The translations under genes and the position numbers were made by a program. DNA of 64,000 nucleotides from Eubacterium sp. ER2. Its GTDB lineage: Bacteria; Bacillota; Clostridia; Lachnospirales; Lachnospiraceae. Positions 24,683 through 32,543 of the stretch are shown in pieces; the first letter of the stretch is position 1, and each line of letters begins with the position of its first letter. Under the pieces are notes generated by a model. That model had not been told where the DNA came from, made no database searches, and worked only from the letters and a program-made list of their open reading frames with translations. The DNA lies in contig NZ_JPJE01000032.1 in assembly GCF_000765215.1 (NCBI RefSeq), positions 1 through 64,000 on the forward strand. The letters are read 5' to 3'.

Positions 24683-26428
24683 TTATCCGTTGATGCTCCG
24701 CTTCACATAGGTAGTGTGCAGATACTCGTGAGCCTTGTGGCTACCGGGCTCGCCCAGATACTCCTCGTAAAGCTTTTTGATAGCCGGGTTCTCGTGGGAC
24801 TTGCGGATGGCCTTGGCCTCATCATTGCGGTACAGGACGCCGGCGCGGATGGCCCGCACGTCTGTGAAATTCCGCACCTCACCCGATACCTGAGGCTGGC
24901 CGCCGCCATTAACGCAGCCGCCGGGACAGCCCATAATCTCGATGAAGTGGTACTGTGCCTCTCCGGATTTCACTCTATTTAAAAGGGTTCTTGCGTTGGC
25001 AAGGCCGGAGGCCACTGCCACCTTAATGTCCATGCCGGCCACATTGTAGGAGGCCTCCTTGATCCCTTTAGTTCCACGCACATCGGCAAACTTCAGCTTG
25101 GCCAGCTCCTCGCCTGTGAGGGTCTCCACCGCTGTCCGGAGGGCCGCCTCCATAACGCCGCCAGTGGCTCCGAAGATGACGCCGGCTCCGGTGGACTCTC
25201 CCATGGGATCGTCAAATTTCTCGTCCGGAAGAGCTGTGAAGGATATGCCGCACCGACGGATCAGCCTTGCCAGCTCACGGGTGGTGATAGCGATGTCCAC
25301 ATCCGGCACGCCGGCCGCGTTCTGGTCATCCCGCCCGATCTCGAATTTTTTGGCCGTGCAGGGCATAACGCTGACGGACACGATCTTCTTCGGGTCGATG
25401 CCCTCCTTCTCGGCAAAATAGGTCTTCAGCATGGCCCCAAACATCTGCTGCGGCGACTTGCAGCTTGACAGGTTCTCGGTCATGTCCGGGAAATAGTGCT
25501 CGCAATACTTGATCCAGCCCGGTGAGCAGGATGTGATGAGAGGCAGCACTCCGCCGTTCTGTATCCTGTCAAGGAGCTCTGTGGCCTCCTCCATGATGGT
25601 CAGGTCTGCCGCCCAGTCTGTATCGAACACCTTGTCAAATCCGATACGGCGCAGAGCTGCCACCATCTTTCCCTCCACATCGGTTCCCATGGGGTAGCCG
25701 AACTCCTCGCCAAGGCCGGCCCGGACAGAGGGTGCGGTCTGCACCACCACGTATTTGTCGGGATCCGCGATGGCCTCCAGGATCTGGTCGGTGTAGTCCT
25801 TCTCATAGAGAGCGCCTGTGGGACAGACGGCGATGCACTGTCCGCAGGAGACGCAGCTGGTCTGGCCAAGCCCCATGCCAAAGGGTGAGCCGATAAAGGT
25901 GGCAAAGCCCCTGTTGTTGGGCCCGATGACTCCGATGCCCTGGGTCTTCTCACACACTGCCACGCAACGGCGGCAGAGGATACACTTGTTGTTGTCCCGG
26001 ATCATGTGGGCCGCGGAGGTGTCCAGCTCATAGTGGTTGGACTCTCCCTGGAAATAGTCTTCATCGTCCACGCCGTACTCCTGGCAGAGCTGCTGTAGCT
26101 CACATTTACCGCTGCGCACGCAGGAGAGGCATTTCTTGTCGTGGTTGGACAGCAGAAGCTGAAGCGTCCGCCTTCTCGACTTGATGAGTCTGGGGGTGTT
26201 GGTCCACACCTCCATCCCTTCATTGATGGGATAGACACAGGCCGCCACCAGGTTCTTAGCCCCCTTGACCTCCACCACGCACATACGGCATGCGCCGATC
26301 TCGTTGATCTCTTTTAAATAACACAGGGTCGGGATCCGGATGCCCGCCAGGTGCGCCGCTTCGAGAATGGTGGAACCAGCCGGAGCGGATACTTCTAAAC
26401 CGTTTATCTTTAAGTTGATGTTCTCCAT
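24683..26428 (-). CDS. hndD: NADH-linked [FeFe]-hydrogenase catalytic subunit
   Basis: The 581-residue protein has an N-terminal [2Fe-2S] domain (Cys about 36, 47, 50, 64), a His/Cys [4Fe-4S] motif (HDKKCLSCVRSGKC, about 96-109), two ferredoxin [4Fe-4S] motifs (149-159 and 192-202) and the H-cluster domain. H-cluster loops are TSCSPGW (299-305), MPCTAKK (355-361) and EIMGCPGGCVNGGGQP (about 498-513). It makes or oxidises H2, with HndA, B and C carrying electrons to NAD(H); homologues bifurcate with ferredoxin. A Ser sits where most enzymes have the proton-relay Cys in the first loop. The ATG at 26428 has GGAGG 9 nt upstream; one at 26437 abuts that site. It is the last gene of the hnd operon. 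Confidence 0.95.
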   Translation of the reverse strand: MENINLKINGLEVSAPAGSTILEAAHLAGIRIPTLCYLKEINEIGACRMCVVEVKGAKNLVAACVYPINEGMEVWTNTPRLIKSRRRTLQLLLSNHDKKCLSCVRSGKCELQQLCQEYGVDDEDYFQGESNHYELDTSAAHMIRDNNKCILCRRCVAVCEKTQGIGVIGPNNRGFATFIGSPFGMGLGQTSCVSCGQCIAVCPTGALYEKDYTDQILEAIADPDKYVVVQTAPSVRAGLGEEFGYPMGTDVEGKMVAALRRIGFDKVFDTDWAADLTIMEEATELLDRIQNGGVLPLITSCSPGWIKYCEHYFPDMTENLSSCKSPQQMFGAMLKTYFAEKEGIDPKKIVSVSVMPCTAKKFEIGRDDQNAAGVPDVDIAITTRELARLIRRCGISFTALPDEKFDDPMGESTGAGVIFGATGGVMEAALRTAVETLTGEELAKLKFADVRGTKGIKEASYNVAGMDIKVAVASGLANARTLLNRVKSGEAQYHFIEIMGCPGGCVNGGGQPQVSGEVRNFTDVRAIRAGVLYRNDEAKAIRKSHENPAIKKLYEEYLGEPGSHKAHEYLHTTYVKRSING

Positions 26429-26443
26429 ATTCTCCATCCTCCA

Positions 26444-28231
26444 TTATTCTTTGTAGATTGCGCCAAAGCGGCATTTCTCCATGCAGGCGCCGCATTTTAC
26501 ACACTTCTCCTGGTTGATCACGTGAGGCTCTCTCACCTTGCCCACGATCGCGTCATTGGGGCAGGTGCGGGCACAGAGCGTACAGCCCCGGCACTTGTCC
26601 GCGTCGATCCGGTACTGCAGGAGATCCTTGCACACGCCCGCCGGACATTTCTTATCCACAATGTGGGCAATGTACTCGTCCCGGAAGTACCGCAGAGTAG
26701 ACAGAACCGGGTTGGGGGCTGTCTGCCCCAGAGCGCACAGGGAATTGGATTTCAGGTGCTCTGCCAGCTCCTCCAGACGGTCCAGGTCCTCCATGGTTCC
26801 CTGTCCCTTTGTGATCTTCTCCAGTATCTCCAGCATGCGCCTTGTACCCACACGGCAGGGGGTACATTTTCCGCAGGACTCATCCACCGTAAACTCCAGG
26901 AAAAATTTGGCGATGTCCACCATACAGGTGTCCTCGTCCATGACGATGAGACCGCCGGAGCCCATCATGGAGCCGATGGCGATAAGGTTGTCGTAGTCAA
27001 TGGGCACGTCAAAGTGCTCTGCCGGGATACATCCGCCGGAAGGGCCGCCGGTCTGGGCCGCCTTGAATTTCTTGCCCTTTGGGATGCCTCCGCCGATCTC
27101 TTCCACGATCTCCCGCAGAGTGGTGCCCATGGGGATTTCCACCAGTCCTGTGTTGTTCACCTTTCCGCCCAGGGCAAAGACCTTTGTCCCCTTGGACTTC
27201 TCGGTTCCCATGGAGGCGAACCACTCTGGTCCGTTGAGGATAATCTGGGGAATATTTGCGTAGGTTTCTACATTATTCAGTATAGTCGGTTTCTGGAACA
27301 GGCCCTTCAGCGCCGGGAAGGGCGGACGGGGACGGGGCTCTCCTCTGTTTCCTTCAATAGAGGTCATGAGGGCCGTCTCCTCGCCGCACACAAAGGCTCC
27401 TGCACCCAGGCGCAGCTCAATGTCAAAATCAAATCCTGTCCCGAAAATGTCTGTTCCGAGAAGGCCGTACTCTCTTGCCTGGCCGATGGCAATGTTCAGT
27501 CTCTCTACTGCGATGGGGTACTCTGCCCGGACATAGATATAGCCCTGTGAGGCGCCAATGGCGTAGCCCGCGATGGCCATGGCCTCCAGCACCACGTGGG
27601 GATCTCCCTCCAGCACGGAGCGGTCCATAAATGCTCCCGGATCTCCCTCGTCAGCGTTACAACAGACGTATTTCTGATCCGCCTCGTTGGCAGCGGCAAA
27701 TTTCCACTTCAGTCCCGTGGGGAAGCCGGCTCCTCCGCGGCCCCGCAGGCCGCTGTCCAGAAGAATCTGGATCACATCCTGGGGCTGCATTTCCGTGAGC
27801 ACCTTCCCCAGAGCCTCGTATCCGCCGGTGCCTATGTACTCCTCAATATTTTCCGGATTGATGACACCGCAGTTGCGCAGGGCAATACGGTGCTGCTTTT
27901 TGTAAAATTTTGTCTCCTGGAGAGGAAGGACTTCCGTGCCCTTTACTGTCTCATCGTAGAGAAGACGCTTGACCACTCTTCCCTTTAAGAGGTGCTCGGA
28001 CACGATCTCCGGGATATCCTCTTCCTTTACCATGGAATAGAAGGACCCTTCCGGGTACACGATCATGATGGGGCCTAAGGCGCACAGGCCGAAGCAGCCC
28101 GTCTTCACCACGCCGACTTCGTTTTCCAGTCCCTGCTTTCTGATCTCTTCTTCCAGTCTGTCTCTGATCCTCTGGCTGCCCGAGGAGGTACATCCGGTTC
28201 CTCCACAGACCAGTACATGTGAACGATACAT
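26444..28231 (-). CDS. hndC: NADH-dehydrogenase subunit of the hydrogenase (NuoF-like)
   Basis: The 595-residue protein has an N-terminal thioredoxin-like [2Fe-2S] domain (1-100, VCGGTGC and TGCFGLC). The FMN/NADH-binding NuoF core follows (GRGGAGFPTGLKW near 165), then an SLBB region, an [4Fe-4S] site (ESCGKCTPCRVG, about 456) and a C-terminal two-[4Fe-4S] ferredoxin domain (CRGCTLCARTCP; CVKCGACMEKC). It oxidises or reduces NAD(H) and passes electrons to HndD and HndA. AAGGAGG precedes the ATG. It is 15 nt after hndB and 15 nt before the chosen hndD start. Size and domain order match HndC/HydB. Confidence 0.95.
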   Translation of the reverse strand: MYRSHVLVCGGTGCTSSGSQRIRDRLEEEIRKQGLENEVGVVKTGCFGLCALGPIMIVYPEGSFYSMVKEEDIPEIVSEHLLKGRVVKRLLYDETVKGTEVLPLQETKFYKKQHRIALRNCGVINPENIEEYIGTGGYEALGKVLTEMQPQDVIQILLDSGLRGRGGAGFPTGLKWKFAAANEADQKYVCCNADEGDPGAFMDRSVLEGDPHVVLEAMAIAGYAIGASQGYIYVRAEYPIAVERLNIAIGQAREYGLLGTDIFGTGFDFDIELRLGAGAFVCGEETALMTSIEGNRGEPRPRPPFPALKGLFQKPTILNNVETYANIPQIILNGPEWFASMGTEKSKGTKVFALGGKVNNTGLVEIPMGTTLREIVEEIGGGIPKGKKFKAAQTGGPSGGCIPAEHFDVPIDYDNLIAIGSMMGSGGLIVMDEDTCMVDIAKFFLEFTVDESCGKCTPCRVGTRRMLEILEKITKGQGTMEDLDRLEELAEHLKSNSLCALGQTAPNPVLSTLRYFRDEYIAHIVDKKCPAGVCKDLLQYRIDADKCRGCTLCARTCPNDAIVGKVREPHVINQEKCVKCGACMEKCRFGAIYKE

Positions 28232-28246
28232 AGCCGTAACCTCCTT

Positions 28247-28627
28247 CTACTCTTTTCCGAGCTGCTCTGCGGCGAGGGTGTACTTGGTCACCACCTGGCC
28301 GCCTTTCAGATGCAGGCGGAACACCTCCATCGCCTTCTCGGGTGTCATTTTCACGTAAGTTACCTTCTCCCTGCCCGGCTCCATGACCTCTACAATGGGC
28401 TCATACTGGCACAGGCCGATGCAGCCTGTCTGGGTCACGTTGATATTGTTCAGGCCCTCCTCCTGCACGGCGTCTGCCAGGGCTGTGAGCACAGGGCGGG
28501 CGCCGCTTGCGATGCCGCAGGTGGCCATTCCCACCACCACCCTTGTCTGGGTAGCGTCCTCGGAGCGGAAGCCTACTTTCCCCTGCATCTTCTCTCTTAT
28601 GGCACGTAATTCTTCAAGAGATTTCAT
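28247..28627 (-). CDS. hndB: Hydrogenase accessory [2Fe-2S] thioredoxin-like subunit
   Basis: The 126-residue protein has a thioredoxin-like ferredoxin fold. Cluster-binding residues appear in GMATCGIASGARP (about 32-44) and TGCIGLCQYEP (about 72-82). It matches HndB, a small subunit of four-subunit NADP/NAD-reducing hydrogenases. It sits 26 nt after the HATPase gene and before hndC. GGAGGAAGG precedes the ATG. It likely transfers electrons within the complex. Confidence 0.9.
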   Translation of the reverse strand: MKSLEELRAIREKMQGKVGFRSEDATQTRVVVGMATCGIASGARPVLTALADAVQEEGLNNINVTQTGCIGLCQYEPIVEVMEPGREKVTYVKMTPEKAMEVFRLHLKGGQVVTKYTLAAEQLGKE

Positions 28628-28653
28628 ATCCTTCCTCCAATCTTTCTTGTTCT

Positions 28654-29211
28654 CTATAACGCACTGCCGCCGTCCACTTCCCTCCAGTTCTCATCCAGGT
28701 ATTCCTTCAGGAACCCGGACACCTCCGGTGAGCTTAGCGGCACATTTCCAAGTATTTCCTTCATCTCCCGGGTATCCAGTGTGAACTCACGTCCGTCCCG
28801 GGCGTATCTGTAGTAAAAATCCATCTCCTCATGGCAGGTGACAAGTGTATGTATAGTGGCTGTCATGTCCCCAAGGGGCATCCTGTCGATGCTGTCAAGG
28901 ACAAACACGGCCTCCGTCACCGTCCCTGCTCCCTCCTTGGACCGGATGGAAAAGCTGCCCCCTGTCCCCTCAGCCGCTTGCTTGAAAAAAGGGATGCCCA
29001 GACCCACCTTCCGGGTGCTCCTGGTGGTAAAAAAAGGGTCTGACACCTTAGCCAGCTGCTCCCCGGACATGCCGCAGCCGTTGTCCGCTATCGTGATGGA
29101 AAGGGTATTGCGTGCTGTGTCAGCCAGCACTTCAATCTTTACAAGAGACGCACCTGCGCGGACGGAATTCTCCGCCACGTCCAGGATGTGAAGAGAGATC
29201 TCCGGCATCAT
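28654..29211 (-). CDS. GHKL-type ATP-binding protein inside the hydrogenase operon
   Basis: The 185-residue protein has a histidine-kinase-type ATPase fold. The N box is ILDVAENSVRAGAS (9-22), the G1 box is DNGCGM (43-48) and the G2 box is KVGLGIPFFKQAAEG (about 67-81). There is no dimerisation domain and no phospho-acceptor His. The C-terminal part (about 110-185) is unknown. It may act as a serine kinase or anti-sigma-like factor of RsbW/SpoIIAB type. Its start lies 2 nt after the hndA stop, so it is translated with the hydrogenase. Similar genes occur in this place in other clostridial hydrogenase operons, but the role is unproven. Confidence 0.85.
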   Translation of the reverse strand: MMPEISLHILDVAENSVRAGASLVKIEVLADTARNTLSITIADNGCGMSGEQLAKVSDPFFTTRSTRKVGLGIPFFKQAAEGTGGSFSIRSKEGAGTVTEAVFVLDSIDRMPLGDMTATIHTLVTCHEEMDFYYRYARDGREFTLDTREMKEILGNVPLSSPEVSGFLKEYLDENWREVDGGSAL

Positions 29212-29213
29212 GG

Positions 29214-29708
29214 CTATTCGTATTTGGCCAGGATGTCGTCGATGTCGTCCACCTTCAGCCTGCCGTATACCTCATCGTTAATGGTCATGACAGGGGCCAG
29301 GCCGCAGGCACCGATACAGCGGCACGCATCCAGTGAAAATTTACCGTCGGGAGTGCACTCCCCGCCCACGATCCCAAGCTTTTCCATCAGCTTGTTGTAA
29401 ATGTCTCCGGAGCCCTTCACGTAGCATGCCGTGCCAAGACAGACAGAAATCTGATACCTGCCCTTGGGGCTTAAGGTGAACTGTGAATAAAATGTCACAA
29501 CTCCGTAGATTTTCTCCAGGGAAATCCCCGTCTCATCGGAAATGATCTTCTGCACTTCTATGGGAAGATAGCCGTATATCTCCTGCGCCTTCTGCAGAAT
29601 GGGCATGAGAGCGCCCTTCTCATCCTTCATGCCGCGGATGACGGTAAGAAGCGCCTCTTCCTGCTCTTTCGTTCCCCGGAACGGAACGGTCGACTTCGTA
29701 GAAACCAT
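29214..29708 (-). CDS. hndA: NuoE-like [2Fe-2S] subunit of the hydrogenase
   Basis: The 164-residue protein is a NuoE/24-kDa type thioredoxin-like ferredoxin. The four cluster cysteines lie in CLGTACYVKG (about 90-95) and ACRCIGACG (about 131-136). It is the first gene of the hydrogenase operon, with AAGGAGG before the ATG. It carries electrons between the HndC flavin and other clusters. The length is normal for the family. Confidence 0.94.
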   Translation of the reverse strand: MVSTKSTVPFRGTKEQEEALLTVIRGMKDEKGALMPILQKAQEIYGYLPIEVQKIISDETGISLEKIYGVVTFYSQFTLSPKGRYQISVCLGTACYVKGSGDIYNKLMEKLGIVGGECTPDGKFSLDACRCIGACGLAPVMTINDEVYGRLKVDDIDDILAKYE

Positions 29709-29768
29709 CTGTGAACCTCCTTGCTCTCAATTTTGTCTGAAAATTACTTTGTCTTTCACTCTTCAATC

Positions 29769-29778
29769 ATTCTATCAC
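29769..29778 (-). promoter_or_regulatory. Possible extended -10 promoter of the hnd operon
   Basis: On the minus strand TGATAGAAT gives an extended -10 (TG-n-TAGAAT, with TAGAAT at 29769-29774). A matching -35 is not clear. It lies about 60 nt before hndA. Confidence 0.4.
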
Positions 29779-29915
29779 AGACTTTTCTAAATATCTACAA
29801 TTTTATGGTTTGTTTTTTAGTGATTATATCTTTATTACCGTCTATTTTTTCACAGTATATGTTAAAAAATGCACAATACAGGCCCCTTATTTTTATCTAT
29901 TTTATACAATCTGCC

Positions 29916-29944
29916 TTGATTTGCCTATTTTCTGATGTTATACT
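29916..29944 (+). promoter_or_regulatory. Promoter of the DRTGG-PHP cluster
   Basis: TTGATT (29916-29921) and TATACT (29939-29944) have a 17-nt spacer. The leader to the ATG at 30015 is about 65 nt. The whole 306-nt gap from 29709 to 30014 is very AT-rich and holds the divergent promoters of the hnd operon and this cluster. Confidence 0.7.
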
Positions 29945-30014
29945 CTCTTTATATATATTGTTTCACATTTTATATGTCATTTTGTTTTTTACAGTATTTT
30001 CACAGGAGGTTTCC

Positions 30015-30347
30015 ATGCTGATCAGAGAAATCAAAGCCCTTCTGGACGCGCAGATCCTGTCTGGCGAGCAGATGCTGGATCATGAGGTTGGAGAGGCCTT
30101 CGCCTCGGATATGATGAGCGATGTACTGGCCTTCGCCAATCCCCACTGCGTCCTTCTCACCGGTCTGTGCAATCCACAGGTCATCCGCACTGCCGAAATG
30201 CTGGATGTGTCCTGCATCGTCTTCGTCCGGGGAAAGCCCCTGGACAGTGAGATCCTGAATCTCGCAAGGGCAAAGGAGATGTGCGTCCTGCACACAGAGA
30301 AAGGAATGTATACAACCTGCGGCATCCTGTATAACAGCGGGCTGTAA
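30015..30347 (+). CDS. DRTGG domain protein 1
   Basis: The 110-residue single-domain protein has a DRTGG-type fold, as in the central domain of CBS-pyrophosphatases and the middle of phosphotransacetylases. The pattern CIVFVRGKPLDSEILNLAR followed by a final YTTCGILYNSGL is typical. These domains bind nucleotides or related ligands; no enzyme residues are visible. AGGAGGT (30005-30011) decides the ATG at 30015; the frame stays open further upstream but that stretch is AT-rich promoter DNA. It starts a five-gene cluster with a RsbW-like protein, a hydrogenase-like sensor, a second DRTGG protein and a PHP protein. Confidence 0.82.
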   Translation: MLIREIKALLDAQILSGEQMLDHEVGEAFASDMMSDVLAFANPHCVLLTGLCNPQVIRTAEMLDVSCIVFVRGKPLDSEILNLARAKEMCVLHTEKGMYTTCGILYNSGL

Positions 30348-30383
30348 TGCCGGCCCCGCCGTCTTCAAGGAGGTAAGCGAAAC

Positions 30384-30806
30384 ATGAGCGACTGTCTGAC
30401 ATTTGAATATCAGGTCCCCGGCGATGATTTCACCCGCGCCGGAGAGGCCAGCAGCAGTGTGAAGAACAAGCTCAAGCTGATGGGCGTGGACAGCGGTGCC
30501 ATCCGCAGAGTTGCCATTGCCATGTACGAGGGGGAGATCAACATGGTCATCCACGCAGGCGGCGGCGCCATCAAGGTCATGGTCACTGACGACAATATCC
30601 GGCTCATACTGGCGGACACAGGCCCTGGCATCCCGGATGTGGAAAAGGCCATGCAGCTTGGCTACTCCACCGCCCCGGAGGAGGTTCGGTCCCTGGGCTT
30701 TGGCGCAGGCATGGGGCTTCCCAACATGAAGAAATATTCAGACTCTATGCAGATCGACACGGAGGTGGGCAAAGGGACCACTGTGACTATGGATATACAC
30801 CTGTAG
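30384..30806 (+). CDS. RsbW/SpoIIAB-like GHKL ATP-binding protein
   Basis: The 140-residue protein has the small HATPase fold of anti-sigma serine kinases. The N-box region is IRRVAIAMYEGEINMVIHA (about 39-57), the G1 box is LADTGPGIPD (about 75-84) and the G2 box is SLGFGAGMGLPNMKKYSD (about 104-121). It could phosphorylate a partner on Ser or bind a regulatory target. AAGGAGG precedes the ATG. The gene is 36 nt after DRTGG 1 and 30 nt before the hydrogenase-like sensor. No sigma factor or STAS-domain antagonist is encoded nearby, so its partner is unknown. Confidence 0.88.
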   Translation: MSDCLTFEYQVPGDDFTRAGEASSSVKNKLKLMGVDSGAIRRVAIAMYEGEINMVIHAGGGAIKVMVTDDNIRLILADTGPGIPDVEKAMQLGYSTAPEEVRSLGFGAGMGLPNMKKYSDSMQIDTEVGKGTTVTMDIHL

Positions 30807-30836
30807 GCTGATCTGCCCTGTAAAGGAGGACATCTT

Positions 30837-32208
30837 TTGGATAAATTCATACATTCTGTCAAACTGGATAAAGATGCCTGCACAGGCTGCATCAACTGCA
30901 TCAAATACTGTCCCACCCAGGCTATCCGGGTCCATGGCGGGAAGGCTTCCATCAAGCCCCAGTTCTGCGTGGACTGCGGCCGCTGCATCCGGTACTGTCC
31001 CCACCACGCCAAGATCGCGGAGTCGGACTCCCTCGATGAGATGCGAAATTACAGATACACCGTGGCCCTGCCCGCTCCCTCTCTACGCTCAGTTCAACAA
31101 TCTGACCAATGTGGACATTGTCCTCAACGCCCTCATATCCATGGGGTTTGACGATGTCTTTGAGGTGAGTGCAGCGGCGGAGCTTGTGTCGGAGATGACC
31201 CGCTCCTACATAAAAGAGCACAGGGACGAGGCTCCCTTTATCAGCAGCGCCTGCCCCACCATCGTGCGCATCATCCGGGTTCGCTTCCCCACCCTGATCC
31301 CCCGCCTCCTTCCCATCCGGCCTCCGGTGGAGATCGCGGCGCAGATTGCCAGAAAGCTGGCCATGGAGAAGACCGGCCTTCCTGCATCGGACATCGGAAT
31401 CTTCTTCATCTCCCCCTGCCCCTCCAAGGTAACCTACGCCAAGGCTCCTCTGGGCATTGAGAAGAGTCAGATCGACAAGGTGCTGGCTATCAAGGATGTG
31501 TACCCGATCCTTCTCTCCCACATGACCCAGGACGAGTCGAAGCTGCGTCCCCTCTCCACCTCCGGCCGCATCGGCATCGGCTGGAGCAACAGTGGAGGGG
31601 AGGCGGCCGGGCTTATCACAGACAATTACCTGGCAGCCGATGGCATCATGAACGTGCTGCGGGTGCTCAGCGATCTGGAGGACGAGAAATTCCACGGCCT
31701 TTTGTTCGTCGAGCTGAACGCCTGCAACGGAGGCTGCGTGGGCGGTCCTCTGACCGTAGAAAATCCCTACGTGGCCACCGCCAAGACCAAGCGGCTGCAC
31801 CGGTATCTGCCCGTCTCCGGCACCCACATGGACAGCTGCCCCAAAGTGGATTATCTGTGGGAGGAATATGTGGAGTACGAGCCTGTCTTCCGCCTTGGAA
31901 ATAATTTCCGCGAGAGCTTTGAGATGATGGGCATGGTAGAAGAGCTGACGGAGCAGCTCCCAGGCCTGGACTGCGGCTCCTGCGGCGCGCCCACCTGCCG
32001 GGCCCTGGCCGAGGACATCGCCCGGGGCGAGGCTTCCAGAAACGACTGTATCTATGAGTTTATCGAGTATATCCAGAGCCTCTCCGGGGACCTGTCCTAC
32101 ATGACCACCGAGCTGGAGGCCTCCGGCCATATCAGCGCCGAGGATCTGCAAAATCTGCAGCACTCCATCAGTAAGCTGGCTCTGGAGCTGCGAAGAAAGG
32201 ATGTGTGA
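30837..32208 (+). pseudogene. [FeFe]-hydrogenase-like Fe-S sensor, interrupted by a 2-nt frameshift
   Basis: The first part (TTG start at 30837 behind AAAGGAGG) encodes two [4Fe-4S] motifs, CTGCINCIKYCP and CVDCGRCIRYCP, and then VALPAPSL. From about 31085 the protein continues in another frame as YAQFNNLTNVD, with an H-cluster-like domain: SSACPTIVRI, SPCPSKVTYAK and ELNACNGGCVGGP, then a CGSCGAPTC [4Fe-4S] motif. Both halves join perfectly if one CT is added to the tract CTCTCT at 31079-31084, giving a protein of about 457 residues. The H-cluster loops keep only part of the catalytic set, so it is a sensor or scaffold rather than a working hydrogenase. The break may be a real mutation, a reversible slip or a sequencing error. 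Confidence 0.85.
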
Positions 32209-32211
32209 CAG

Positions 32212-32541
32212 ATGACTGCCGTGCGGGACCTGATCGAAAAAAATTGTTTTGAGCTGAAAAACCGGGGCAGAGCCGATAAGGCAGTGACGAAGGTGTTCTG
32301 CTGCGACCTGCTCAGCGTTGCCATGGGAAAGGCCCCCGAGGGCTGCGCCTGGGTCACTGTCATGGGAAACCGGAATACACTGGCAGTGGCCTCCCTGGCG
32401 GATGTCTCCTGTGTGATCCTGGCAGAGGGAGCTGCCCTCACACCGGAGGACCTGGCCTGCGCCGAAAAAGAAGAGATCACCGTGTTTTACACAGAGCTGC
32501 CCGTCTTCGAGGCAGCCCTGGCGGTGCATGGCCTGCTGTGA
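32212..32541 (+). CDS. DRTGG domain protein 2
   Basis: The 109-residue protein resembles DRTGG protein 1 in size and fold pattern (VSCVILAEGAALTPEDLACA followed by a C-terminal FEAALAVHGLL). The N-terminus is more divergent (MTAVRDLIEKNCFELKN). It probably binds a nucleotide-like ligand. It lies 3 nt after the stop of the hydrogenase-like gene, and its stop overlaps or abuts the PHP start, so the three are co-translated. No catalytic motif is visible. Confidence 0.78.
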   Translation: MTAVRDLIEKNCFELKNRGRADKAVTKVFCCDLLSVAMGKAPEGCAWVTVMGNRNTLAVASLADVSCVILAEGAALTPEDLACAEKEEITVFYTELPVFEAALAVHGLL

Positions 32542-32543
32542 GC

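Noticed and set aside
24650-24685. AGGAGGTGTCTC followed by TTG on the plus strand
   Set aside because: It looks like a ribosome site, but the frame after it is the reverse of the hndD 3' end and has no coding signature.
29721-30014. In-frame upstream extension of DRTGG protein 1 by about 98 codons, hydrophobic
   Set aside because: The extension is AT-rich promoter DNA that happens to encode Phe, Ile and Leu. AGGAGGT sits just before the ATG at 30015, and a promoter lies inside the extension.
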